Below, in pieces: positions 36,791-46,729 of a DNA stretch of 64,000 nt. Below the pieces are notes generated by a model. That model did no database searches. It worked only from the letters and a program-made list of their open reading frames with translations, and was not told the origin of the DNA. The stretch is from Phoronis australis (taxonomy: Eukaryota > Phoronida > Phoronidae), in assembly GCA_002633005.1 (NCBI GenBank), contig NMRA01000003.1:2102727-2166726 (forward strand), read 5' to 3'. How positions within the stretch are numbered: position 1 is the stretch's first letter; every line of letters starts with the position of its first letter. The translations under genes were made by a program, and so were the position numbers.

Positions 36791-37850
36791 GTGTGCCACA
36801 TTGCAAGCGCCAGCGCAGCTAAAACAATGCACAAGCCTTATATTTTGCTCATTTTCCAATAGAGGTCCAACGGTCAAGAGTTCATACAGAACAAACTTGA
36901 ATCAGCCAATAACCAGGGGTTAAGGTTACAGAGCACCATAAAAAATGTCGAAATTTAATTACATTTGGAGCATCACAACTCACAAAATGGCAGATGGGAT
37001 TCAAATGAAACTTTCAGATACTATACTTCCTGCTCTGTTCTCAAAAACACTGCTAGGAATTGTTTTTAACACATTCAACATTTGCATGAAGGTTTATCAA
37101 GAAATAGGATCTTTATAATTCTTTAATTCAAATTGCATATAAAACGAAATGACCATTCAGAAAACTAACAATGTTCTTGAGATTTCATCTTGAAAATTTA
37201 AAAACAAACAAAGCCTGTTCATGCTATCAGGTTATTAATACTATTTTACTGTGAATGTAACTTATTTTTTGCTACGGTTTACTAAAATAGACCCGATCAT
37301 GTGATCACATTAATGGAAAATGGCATCAAGTCAAAAAATCTAATTTTACAGGCTTTCTACTTTCAGATAATACATACTTTTACTAAGTAAAAATTTATAC
37401 TTTTTAGATATATACATATATGGCTATATACAACTCGACTTAAATTTTCACAATCTCCGATAGTCTCATGCTTCCTAAAACATAATTTAGGGATTATAAT
37501 TTAAGTTTCCATATCACTGCATATATTATATACATGTATACATGTGTATTAACATAATGTAATGATGACTAGTGATGAAATAGTTTTTGACAGACAGTGT
37601 CGCCAATTGTTGCCGCCTCACTGCCTAGACATGACTGATTTACTGGAAAAGCTGTCAGGAAAGTTATAATTTGTTGTAATGTTAAACATAATAAACTGTG
37701 CAAGACACTCAATCACAACTGCCAATGAACAATGTGCACCCTGGGGTTAGAGCAAGAAATATGCAAATCATTACTAAGTGCTATTCTTGTGATTTTAATC
37801 TAAATTTGCATGACTCAGAACTGAAACTATGAAGCAAAAAACATCTATTA

Positions 37851-37856
37851 TTTATT
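37851..37856 (-). promoter_or_regulatory. Candidate polyadenylation signal AATAAA
   Basis: TTTATT on the plus strand gives AATAAA on the minus strand, about 105 nt beyond the candidate stop codon at 37,960. It is only meaningful if the terminal exon is real. Confidence 0.3.
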
Positions 37857-37959
37857 TCACCGTGACAAAATTCCGTGAAAAAATTCTATGTCGAAATTAA
37901 CTATAAATGTAAGAATGAAAAATTATCTGAAAGAATTTGGAGCTATCTCTATAAAATGT

Positions 37960-38015
37960 TCAACTTTGACAAAGACCCCCTCTAAGAGGCTTGAGATTCA
38001 CCTTGAGGTCAATTC
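37960..38015 (-). CDS. Possible terminal exon of the same gene
   Basis: A very good acceptor (gttatatctgttcactgcag) is followed by an open frame reading IDLKVNLKPLRGGLCQS and a TGA stop. The entry phase fits the preceding microexon candidate. An AATAAA lies about 105 nt past the stop at 37,851-37,856 on the minus strand, as expected for a 3' end. Confidence 0.3.
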
Positions 38016-40388
38016 CTGCAGTGAACAGATATAACACAGGACAACAATTACACAGAGACAAATTGTTTAAGAAAACATTTAAAGAGTGCTTGTTCCTTGA
38101 ACTTGAGATATATCAGTGCATACATAACAGGCTGTCATTGCATATACCCATTAGTCAATCTACCAATAGCATTCATCATATTTGTACAATACATTTCACA
38201 TATTTAGCACACAATATGACAGAACAAAGGAACTGTTTTTTTTGCAACGGTAAATAATTTTTCTAATTATACATTTACTGCTGTTTACATATTGGTGGTT
38301 GGGTTGTTGTCAATGTAAAGACTTAATTGCATATCTTTAGTAAATGAATTTCAGCTCTAAGCAAACAGCCAGCTGATGTCGCACAACAAAGCACCCAGAG
38401 TTCCCAGTCTGCGTGCCACATTAAAGCCACATTGTCTCATGCACCCTTTTACCTTCTCAAGGATGTATATTCCACATTTCATGCCACTTCTTGTGTCTCA
38501 GGTAGGGTAAACGACCAGAAATCATCTCATTCTGCGTCAACTACATGCCTTGACGCAAGCCAGTGACAAGGCGTAAAGGAACATCTCAATTGCACTTGCA
38601 CAGCAGCATATATATGAATCATTTTTCTACCATGTCTATGAATTGCTGTTAACTGCCTTGTCAGTTTTAGCTTCATTTCGTCACTGAATATAACCATTAC
38701 GCCTGCAACAACCTGTTCAAATGCAAAGCGCGATAGTTGGATTGTTGCGGGGGCCGAGGATGTGGACTGGACCCTCTGTTCAGAAAATCTATCGGTGGAC
38801 TAAAAAAAACAACAAAAAAAACGGGAACACGATCTGGGGTCTGAGCCCCCACCCCCTCATCCGCTACTGGTCCTAGTTACTGAACTCAATATTTACTCAT
38901 GCTTCACGCTGATTGTTATTTTATTTTTGCTTGCGGCAGCCAAGGGGGTGGGGCCTGGGCCCCCCTAAATTCGCCTATGACATGCACTGTATGCTCACAA
39001 TACCTGGAATTCTACATGGTTTTGTGTTTTACCAGTTGTTAACCTGAGCGTGCGCAGACTGGCAGATCCAGTTTCCGATATTGTTGTGTAAATAGCACTG
39101 ACACAGATCAACTCCCGCTGTGCCAACTTGCTTCAGGTCAAGAGGTTGCAACGTAAAAGGGACTATAGTAATTTGCAAACCCTGCTCCTTAATGTCTCCC
39201 CTGCGAAAGCAATCTCACTAAATCTCGTATCACCTGATACAATCTAATGTCCTTGAGGCAAGTTTTGAGGAACGTGATGTTCCATGATTTCTTTTTGATA
39301 TTGACTTTTTGCCCTTTCCGTACTGTCTTGAAACAATAGGTTGAACGCTCATCATACAGTTCAACAAGTTGCGTTTAAAAGGCAGAAAAGTTATTGTAAA
39401 TTTCCAAACTTTCCATTAACTTCAAAATTTCAGAAAATTATGTAATATGTGGATTAAGGTTCTATCTTTCAAAAATGTTCTGTTATTAGATTAAGCATGC
39501 TTCGCAGTAAACCCTCTAAAATGCGTGGTGAACATTAAACCCAAAACAGGAGATGAGGGTGGCAGACATCATCAGTATAGAGTAGATTTAACCACACGCT
39601 GAAATTACATTTTCATGTTTTGATAATCATGTTGATAACCTCAGAGCAGGAAAGTGTCAAAATACACAGAGGAAACATATTGGGATTGGAGGCTTCACAC
39701 CTTGGAACCTCCCAAATTGACTGTGATTAACCAGAGCCCAGACAAGTGATCAAGATTAGGCAGGGTTAAAGCCACATGACAAGACAAAAACAATGAACCT
39801 TGAGATATGACTTGTCACATTGAAGTCAGTCAGCTTGCGCCATTCCGGCCATCAATCCTACCATTAATCTGTTGAATGAGTAACAGAGTACCATTTCTCA
39901 GGTTAAAGAGAAAAAATAAATATTTACACCACCGGTAAACATAAAACTATCACCTACGTTAAATTACAATTTTCGCATATTTCAACTTGTGGTTGGCGCG
40001 GCACATTTATGTTTATTTCTTAATGTTAACCATTGTCATTAACCATTGTCAATCTCGGCAAAGATATCGAAATTAATTGTCCATTTCCAGTTAATTTATC
40101 ACAAGCAAACTTTGTATGGTCAACACAAGACTAACGTGGTATCTGATCACTTCACTGTCAAGTGGTTGTGGTTGTCATCTCCAGATTATTAAAAATTGAT
40201 TTTCAACACACAAGTTATCAATCAAGCACATCCATCAAAGTCTAAGTATGACATGGTCACACAGGGTTCATTGTTTGACCATCCTGACTAATCCCAACAG
40301 TGTATATCACTTTACAAGCTTTGCAAACTAGGATACCCAGCCTGTCCTCTTGAGAAGTCATGTCTGAGAGTGAGAACTACGGTCTCAC
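38016..40388. other. No gene outside repeats, or intron of the 45-38 kb candidate gene
   Basis: Carries the hAT-like fragment at 38.75-38.99 kb and a piece related to the 36.3-36.8 kb foldback at about 39.05-39.16 kb. Confidence 0.5.
38745..38992 (+). mobile_element. Fragment of the same hAT-like family
   Basis: The right part (TTGCGGCAGCCAAGGGGGTG, then GGGCCCCCCTAAATTCGCCT) matches the end of the 42.3-43.3 kb element. The left part carries GAGCCCCCACCCCCTCATCC. Confidence 0.6.
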
Positions 40389-40413
40389 CACTTTGATGTT
40401 GAAGAAAACATAT
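40389..40413 (-). CDS. Possible 25-nt exon of the same gene
   Basis: A strong acceptor (gtattcttaaatctttag) and a reasonable donor (AAAGTG|gtgaga) bracket 25 nt. From phase 0 these read ICFLQHQS and leave one base. That remainder is what the terminal exon at 38,015 needs. A microexon is easily produced by chance, so this is only a suggestion. Confidence 0.25.
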
Positions 40414-40771
40414 CTAAAGATTTAAGAATACACTTAGTGGCAGATGATAGTCGAGAGGTGCTCGAGTCCCATTTCCATATCTGCGTAAATGAACAACTTT
40501 GTTTAACTTGACTAGCTCAGATCAACAAGGTAACACAGACAATGAAATCTTGACACGATTTACTCATTTCCTAACCACTCCACTGAATGATTTTGACAGT
40601 CTCAATAACTAATCTAACAAAAAATTATATGTTATTTCTCAAGCATTTATTATCACTGATAAACAATAAATTGAAATTGTTGATTGCAAGCTAATGGAGC
40701 ACCTACTGAAACATTACGCCAAGAAGCTGATACATCAAAACCTGTTAAAATGTTGGGTAAATTGCACTCAC

Positions 40772-40817
40772 CCATATGTGTTGGGTGATCACAGATTCGT
40801 CAAACTTTTTATCTTTC
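40772..40817 (-). CDS. Unidentified minus-strand gene, exon 3 of the set
   Basis: This 46-nt exon has acceptor gctgtcatttag and donor ATATGG|gtgagt. Its first base completes TGG from the preceding exon, and it then reads KDKKFDESVITQHIW and ends in phase 0. The fit of phase across three consecutive exons is the main support. The N gap at 40,867-40,954 is just upstream of the acceptor and may hide sequence of this intron. Confidence 0.45.
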
Positions 40818-40866
40818 CTAAATGACAGCTCACTTGTATTTTACAGCACTTTTCGAATAAAACACC

Positions 40867-40954
40867 NNNNNNNNNNNNNNNNNNNNNNNNNNNNNNNNNN
40901 NNNNNNNNNNNNNNNNNNNNNNNNNNNNNNNNNNNNNNNNNNNNNNNNNNNNNN
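40867..40954. other. Assembly gap (88 N)
   Basis: 88 consecutive undetermined bases abut a (GT)n tract, so the gap is probably an unresolved microsatellite. It lies inside the intron upstream of the 40,772-40,817 exon candidate. Confidence 0.99.
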
Positions 40955-40991
40955 GTGTGTGTGTGTGTGTGTGTGCGTGTGCGTGCGTGCG
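40955..40991 (+). repeat. (GT)n microsatellite at gap edge
   Basis: GT and GTGC repeats continue directly from the N gap. True length unknown. Confidence 0.9.
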
Positions 40992-41476
40992 AGCTAATGA
41001 ATAAAGGACATATAGTCAAATCCTTTCTCTAAGCTAAACAAGGGATCACTGTGACGTACATTACATTACGATATCAACAGTGTTGTGACTTTACAAACAA
41101 TTAATAAGTTTTTACTAAAGAAATGTCAGCCTCAAAGAAACAAAAACACTCAAGCTGCTATAAGCACATTTCAGTCATAGTGAACTCCTCACAGCTTTTG
41201 ATATCGCTTACTGCTTTAAAACTGAGATGAGAAGGGATTTCTGGGATAACAGAGAAGTTGAGGCTCGCTCCACGTTGAACACCATCTTCAGGGCATAAAA
41301 TGAACCAATGTGTCCAGACTATTTATAAACAAAGCATTTTCTCAAACAATACAGAACTGTCGGAAACCACTTCTAATATGTGGAGCAACAAACTTGAGAC
41401 AAGCTTGAGGAAGTTCTAAATCAAAAATTTCTTTTTAATGGAGTACTTAAAGCAGTTTTAACTTGTCCACCAATAG

Positions 41477-41976
41477 ACAGTGACCACCGTCTTTAGTTGA
41501 ACTACAGGCGGTGTAGCTCCTATTGGAGCTTCATACGCCGGAAACTTTTTGGCAAATTATGCCTCACACTGACTAAAACACCAAAGTCACGTTGTTATAT
41601 GTACCTTTTGCGCATAGAGGGACACCTTAGGAGGCCGTCGACATCTTTAATTCCTCCCAACTCGAACAAATACTCCCGTTATCAAACTTTTTCTTCGATC
41701 AGTCCCTCATTCGGTTCCCAAAATCGGAAACTGGCCATTTTTAAACTGCGCGTGGCCAGTTACCAAAAAAAGTTTGATAAAGGTAGTATTTGTTGGAGTG
41801 GGAAAAATTAAAGACATCAACGGCCTCCTAAAGTGTCCCTCCATGCGCAAAAGGTACTTATAGCAACGTGACTTCGATGTTTTAGTCAGTGTGAGACAGG
41901 ATTCACTTCTGGCGTATGAAGCTCCTAGGAGCTACACCATCTGTAGTTCAACTACAGATGGTGATCACTGTCTAGC
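41477..41976 (+). mobile_element. Foldback element, about 500 bp, nearly all inverted repeat
   Basis: Two arms of about 230 bp (starting ACAGTGACCACC on the left, ending GGTGATCACTGTCTAGC on the right) mirror each other almost throughout, including GTAGCTCCTA, TTCATACGCC and ACCTTTTGCGCAT. The direct repeat CCACCAATAG flanks it at 41,467-41,476 and 41,977-41,986, consistent with a 9-10 bp target duplication. The 104-codon frame across it is a by-product of the palindrome. Confidence 0.85.
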
Positions 41977-42282
41977 CCACCAATAGAGCCTTGTAGTTTT
42001 CTCAAAACATCAATTTGGTAGATTGAGCATTATGCTTAAACTTAGTGACAGAGTTTACAAATATCTACACCAGAATTGAAAGATGCCTGGTGTTCAAAAC
42101 TTTTTAACAAAACAATATACAAGGAAGACATTCAAGGCCATGACTCATGCAGGTCAAACAGACAAAACCAATCAACCCAGTTTATCTGATGTACTTTATG
42201 TACAACACTTATTACTAACTACCTAGCCAAGGACCAATCACTCCCTAAGCCAGGATTAAGAATGAATTCACCAATACATTTC

Positions 42283-43279
42283 AGTGGCCGATCCAGGATA
42301 TCACAAGGGGGCCCAACATTTTGTCTGTAAGCATTTGCGCAAAGCATGATTGTAGATGTGCATAGCACCGAATGGGGGGAGGTTGGGAGCGGGGTTTGCC
42401 CCCCTCCTGCCCAGGAAATTTTCCTATTTTTTCCTCTAAAAATCAAGCATTTTCCTTGATTCCTGAAGTATTATCCAAAAAAAGCAAAAAACACAGAAAA
42501 TATGTGAAACAGGGAAAACTGCAAATGCCACAGACTCGAACTCACGACCTGCCAGATAGAGCGCTCGTGCTTTACCACTACACCACCACGATTTAACTCC
42601 TAATATGATACTAAGAGACCTACTTGTTTATGGTCCACAGCGTTTGCGCGTGAAACCTACTTCTTCTTGTAATGCTTATTACACGTTTTATATTTTGTGC
42701 AATCGGTTCGTAACAAATTTGTTGTATTTAAAATAGTCTTCAATTGACCAAAAGACCAAATCTGTTTTTCGTGCTGGCAATGACAGGATTGCTTTGTAAA
42801 TCGTCTTAAGTCAGTTTGACAAAGAGAGAATTATGAGTTTCTGAGTGATTCACTAAGGCTTCGATTAAAATTCACATCTTACCAGCAGCTTCTGTTTTTT
42901 CATCGTCTCTCAGGTTCCATTTTGTTTAAAAAATGAAGTAATTTTCTTCATCGCAGTGGAGCAGACAACGGAAACGGAGTCGTAGTGCGTAGCGCCACTG
43001 CCGGTCGCCTAGGATATCGTGAGAGAGCCTATACTTAGCCATAGTTCCGTTACGAATGTGCCATGTTCCGACTTTGACTCTTGAAATTGGACCTGAGCCC
43101 CCCCCCCCAACACTAAAACTGCACACATTTAAATCTTGTTTCATCCGTATAATTTTAATTACTGGGGTTAATTAATAAACTCAACATTTCCCTACGCTCT
43201 TGCTGTTTTACTTTCTTGCGGCAGCCAAGGGGGGGGGCCGGGCCCCCTGGGCCCCCCCCCTAAATCCGCCTATGCATTG
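42283..43279 (+). mobile_element. hAT-like non-autonomous element with G/C-homopolymer ends, carrying a SINE-like insert
   Basis: The left end is CAGTGGCCGATCCAGGATAT, then AAGGGGGCCC. The right end is a long G/C run, then CCCCTAAATCCGCCTATGCA and TTG, an imperfect complement of the left. G and C homopolymers at such ends often cause assembly errors. A tRNA-like segment lies inside at about 42,529-42,592. No transposase frame. Confidence 0.6.
42529..42592 (-). mobile_element. tRNA-derived SINE-like segment or tRNA pseudogene
   Basis: On the minus strand, an A-box-like TGGTGTAGTGGTAAAGC is followed about 35 nt later by a B-box-like GAGTTCGAGTC, the spacing of a tRNA-type internal promoter. 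No clean cloverleaf or acceptor stem forms, so a functional tRNA is unlikely. Confidence 0.6.
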
Positions 43280-44710
43280 CACAAGTGGACATAAAAATTA
43301 ATTCTCCAGGATGACAATATGCACTGTTTGAAATGGCACATAAAATGTCATATCTTTTAAGGCCCGCTTTTAAGCCAGATCCATATTTTAAACTATGTGA
43401 TAAAACACAAAATACCAGATCTCTAAGTTCTATATATTAATTAGCCTATTATCTAAACCTGTCACAGTCAAGACAAAACAATTTTAAATAAAATGTCAAG
43501 CATTACAAAATGTGACCACTCTGTCCAGCGTTGCAAATATTCATTGCCAATTAACCCATGAGTAAACAAGGTATTTACATTGTGTTAGGATAACAGACAA
43601 ATAGTTGGAGCCCAATACCAATGGGCTCTATCCATTTCTTTAGTTACAGCATCTGTCATAACTTGCTAGGGTCATGGTTACCCCAACCAGGGCATGGTCT
43701 TTAAACGATGTCATTAAGCCATGGGAAGATAAGGTGAGAACATTACCAACTATCTGACAGGCAAACAGATAAAATGATGGATATCAAAATAATATCTCCT
43801 CAAACCTTTAAGATAGCCGATAAATTTTTATGATGAAATTTGTCTGCGTATCAGAGAGACAATCATGATTGATGAGGGATTATGAAATGAAAATAGATCA
43901 CTCACATGATTTTAATTGAAATTGACAAGCTGTGTGTCGTAAGCCAGGCTCTACAGCTGGCCAATGACAGCCTTTAAACCCAGTTTAAATTTATTTGAAA
44001 CAGTTTTCGACATCAAAGGAAAAAATTAGAAAACTAATTAGATATCACACAGTCATGTTCAAAAGAGAAGTGTTTTAAAAATTAAGCATGATGGGTGATT
44101 TACAAGCCAATAAATCTTTATCCACCAGCAACATTAGTGCCTATGGCAGACTGGCACAGTTAATCAGCGTATTGCGTGTAGTTTGAGAAGCTGTAAAAAC
44201 CAGGTCTGAGTTTGATAGTTTTTAGCTCCATCAGGAGACAGATGGATTCACATTCAAAAGCCAAGTACCTGATCCCACAGTATGGCAATGTTGGCCACCG
44301 TATAATCTAAAGCTTTCAACAGTCGACGTATAAAAGGCACAAAATGAAAACTGTCTCATAGTAGTGAATCAGTTAATAAATATTTTCACAAGATCAGCAA
44401 TGTTTAAACACAATATCATCAAAGTTAAGATAAGATATCATAATAACACCACATTAATATTCAGCTTTTTCAAGATATTCTACAACTTGTGATCAATAGC
44501 TGAGAGCACAATCTGTACTTGGTTTGGCCATCTTACAACAGATGTCAGCAGCTACCATGTTCAGCACATCAATTTTCACACTGAGGTGAAAGATTAGAAC
44601 AGACCAGTAGCATTAGTGCTTCACATGATTGACAGGCACATGGCAGTGTGTTCAGCTGTCACTTTGCAGTTACAATCAAGGAAGTTTGAAATGAGAAAAA
44701 CGATACTTAC
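43280..44710. other. No gene seen, or intron of the 45-38 kb candidate gene
   Basis: AT-rich, no frame of interest and no repeat recognised. Confidence 0.5.
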
Positions 44711-44774
44711 CACCCTTTATCCATTCTCAAATAACAAGCTCCTCTCACCAATCCCCATGAACTGGTAAGTTTAA
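44711..44774 (-). CDS. Unidentified minus-strand gene, exon 2 of the set
   Basis: This 64-nt exon has a good acceptor (acttgtattttgtag) and a strong donor (GGGTG|gtaagt). Joined to the preceding exon it completes a Val codon and reads KLTSSWGLVRGACYLRMDKG, then the first two bases of a Trp codon. Only this frame is both open and compatible with both neighbours. The high Trp, Cys, Arg and Gly content is unlike translated AT-rich intron. I do not recognise the family. Confidence 0.5.
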
Positions 44775-44851
44775 CTACAAAATACAAGTACTAAAATAAC
44801 GCAATATTAAGTCCACATTTGTCTCAAATCCGACCCAAAGCATTTCTTAGA

Positions 44852-45090
44852 AAAAGGGCTTAGAATGACCAATAAAAAAAATTTCCAGGTGACTTATCTG
44901 TTTACAAATTAATAGGCTTATGTAATAAAAATGTTTTTGTGTCGTAAAATTTAAGTGCAAGAAACGTTTTTGCATGAATAAAGTCAAAATTATGAAGAAA
45001 AAGAGACAAAAAAGAGGAAAATGGAAATCAAATAAGAAACCAAAAAAGGAAAAATCCACTTAAAAGAGGAAAATACCAAAGCCCTCAAGA
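44852..45090 (+). mobile_element. MITE, copy 1 (AGGGCTTGGAATGACC family)
   Basis: About 240 bp from AGGGCTTAGAATGACCAAT to CCAAAGCCCT, homologous throughout to the copy at 46.5 kb. The AGGGCTTGGAA and TTCCAAGCCCT termini are inverted. A-rich and poorly coding. Confidence 0.7.
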
Positions 45091-45241
45091 GACTTATTTG
45101 AGAAGTAACACGATGGAACAGTCCAGGAACCATTGCAAGCCTCATGAAAAATACACAAACAGTTTATAGCAGTAATGTCAGAGAATCACGAAAACAAGAA
45201 TTTAGCATCTAACCAAAATATTGTCAAATGTTCCTACTCAC

Positions 45242-45307
45242 CGCAACACTTGCAAGTCCCTGAGTCTCCATTTATGGTCAAGGTAAACCATCCGTTTCCC
45301 GATGTTC
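45242..45307 (-). CDS. Unidentified minus-strand gene, Cys-rich exon 1 of a phase-linked set
   Basis: This 66-nt exon has acceptor tttcatcatctccaag and donor TTGCG|gtgagt. In the frame compatible with the next exon it reads TSGNGWFTLTINGDSGTCKC followed by C. The Trp, NGDSG turn and C-x-C-C pattern look like a secreted or extracellular module, loosely like PAN/apple domains, but I cannot name the family. The other open frame would meet a stop at the start of the next exon. Upstream exons are not secure. Candidates on the minus strand near 46.85 kb (donor at TTGG|gtaaaa) and 47.4 kb (an ATG-initiated stretch with donor GAT|gtaaga) are phase-compatible but weak. A MITE at 45,333-45,461 lies just upstream of the acceptor. 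Confidence 0.5.
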
Positions 45308-45332
45308 CTTGGAGATGATGAAATACATGGTC

Positions 45333-45461
45333 ATGAGCGGTGCACCATAGGGGGCTGGGGGGACTATAGCCCCACTTTTTTCAGTGCTGTACCGCCCATG
45401 GTCTATAGGTGGTACACCACACGGCAGCTGGGGGGGCTTTTTTCAGTGCTGTGCCGCTCAT
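45333..45461 (+). mobile_element. Small MITE, 129 bp
   Basis: Ends are ATGAGCGGTGCAC and GTGCCGCTCAT (inverted). ATGGTC is duplicated at 45,327-45,332 and 45,463-45,468. The two halves are themselves similar (CTTTTTTCAGTGCTGT occurs twice). It lies just upstream of the acceptor of the 45,242-45,307 exon on the minus strand. Confidence 0.7.
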
Positions 45462-46327
45462 TATGGTCACCTGACAGTTTTCATTCCATAATGTTTCGGT
45501 ATTGACTTGGTTCATGGGAGACATCATAAACCAACTGGCAGCAAAAAAACTTTTGTAGGATGATTGCGCTACTGTAAAACCTTGCCAATTACGGACACAA
45601 TATGACGGGCAAACGAAATTTAATGTTTCATAGGTCTATGGCCACGATTCTGAGAAATTGTAGACATTCACAACAATTTTAGAAGCCAAAGAAAAATAAA
45701 GGTGAATCTGGGCAGTTATTTTTGTCTGAAATTGGTGAGACTTCACTGTATTTAAGAAGATCAGCAGTAGACACCCTGCTATCCTACACATTTTCATTGC
45801 CATGATTGTTGTACAGGGTGATTAAAAAAATTTTAATTAGTCCCACATAAACTCATTTATTTTCTATTCAAATTTGATAGACTTAAACTTCAGTCCACAG
45901 ACAATCTTTCCACAGTTTTCACCATGTACATTTGATTAGCATCGATTATTTTCTTTCAAACAAAATTTCATGCAGTTTTGTCGATTTGTTTTTTAGTCAT
46001 CCTGTACACTAAACCCTAGTAAAAAAATAATTCAAACAGTGTAACTAATAATTGGCAGTGCAAGTAAGGCAAGAACTGTTTGAAAACAGTTACCATGTTG
46101 CTAAAACTGCAACCTGTAGAGGACAAAAATGGGTTTTGGCCTAAATCTAAGGTATCTTGATGCAATGGCCTTCTAAAGTCTGTCACTGTTGATAGAAATG
46201 TCAGAAAATGTGGTATAATGATAAACATAATCAGTCTAACCGATTCACAAATCTTGAACACATAAATGAGAAAATACGAAAAATGTGAATTTCAAGAACC
46301 ACTATTAAGCTCTTAGAAAAGAAAACG

Positions 46328-46400
46328 ATGTCCTTTCTGTGGATGTCCTTTCTGTGGATGTCCTTTCTGTGGATGTCCTTTCTGTGGATGTCCTTTCTGC
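46328..46400 (+). repeat. 15-bp minisatellite, about 5 units
   Basis: Five nearly perfect GTCCTTTCTGTGGAT units. On the minus strand they read as an (ERTST)n peptide because the unit length is divisible by three. Confidence 0.95.
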
Positions 46401-46507
46401 TTTCTTCAGTGAATTTTTGACCAATGCAGCAAACCGCACTTCAAAATTGAAATCAACAGAACCTGAATGTGACCTGTCATAAGTCAACAAACACGTGCAC
46501 ACAAACC

Positions 46508-46729
46508 AGGGCTTGGAATGACCAATGGGAAAAAGAGTAAAAGTTTCCAGACGATGTATCGTTCTACAAATAAATAGGCTTGTGTGATAGAAATATTTTT
46601 TGTGTTATAAAATTTAACTGAAATGAATGTTTTTTTTAGGACTAAAGTCAAAATAATGACAAAAAATAGAAAACTGAAAATCAATTAAGAGGAAATTGAA
46701 ACCAAAAAGAGCAAAATTCCAAGCCCTGG
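46508..46729 (+). mobile_element. MITE, copy 2 (AGGGCTTGGAATGACC family)
   Basis: Runs from CAGGGCTTGGAATGACC to TTCCAAGCCCTG, with perfect 12-bp inverted ends and an A-rich body. CAGGG ends are typical of hAT-type MITEs, although no target duplication could be recognised. Confidence 0.75.

Noticed and set aside
41497-41811. 104-codon plus-strand ORF
   Set aside because: It runs through the arms of a foldback element and has no recognisable sequence.
42529-42592. Functional tRNA gene on the minus strand
   Set aside because: A and B boxes are recognisable but no paired acceptor stem or clean anticodon arm forms. It is better described as SINE-like.
46016-46261. Minus-strand ORF with a strong internal acceptor and a stop, possibly a last exon
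   Set aside because: The phase does not fit WAPL exon m, the real WAPL terminal exon was found at 49,890-49,955, and no other gene calls for it.
46305-46502. Minus-strand ORF with an ERTST repeat
   Set aside because: Translation of a 15-bp minisatellite.
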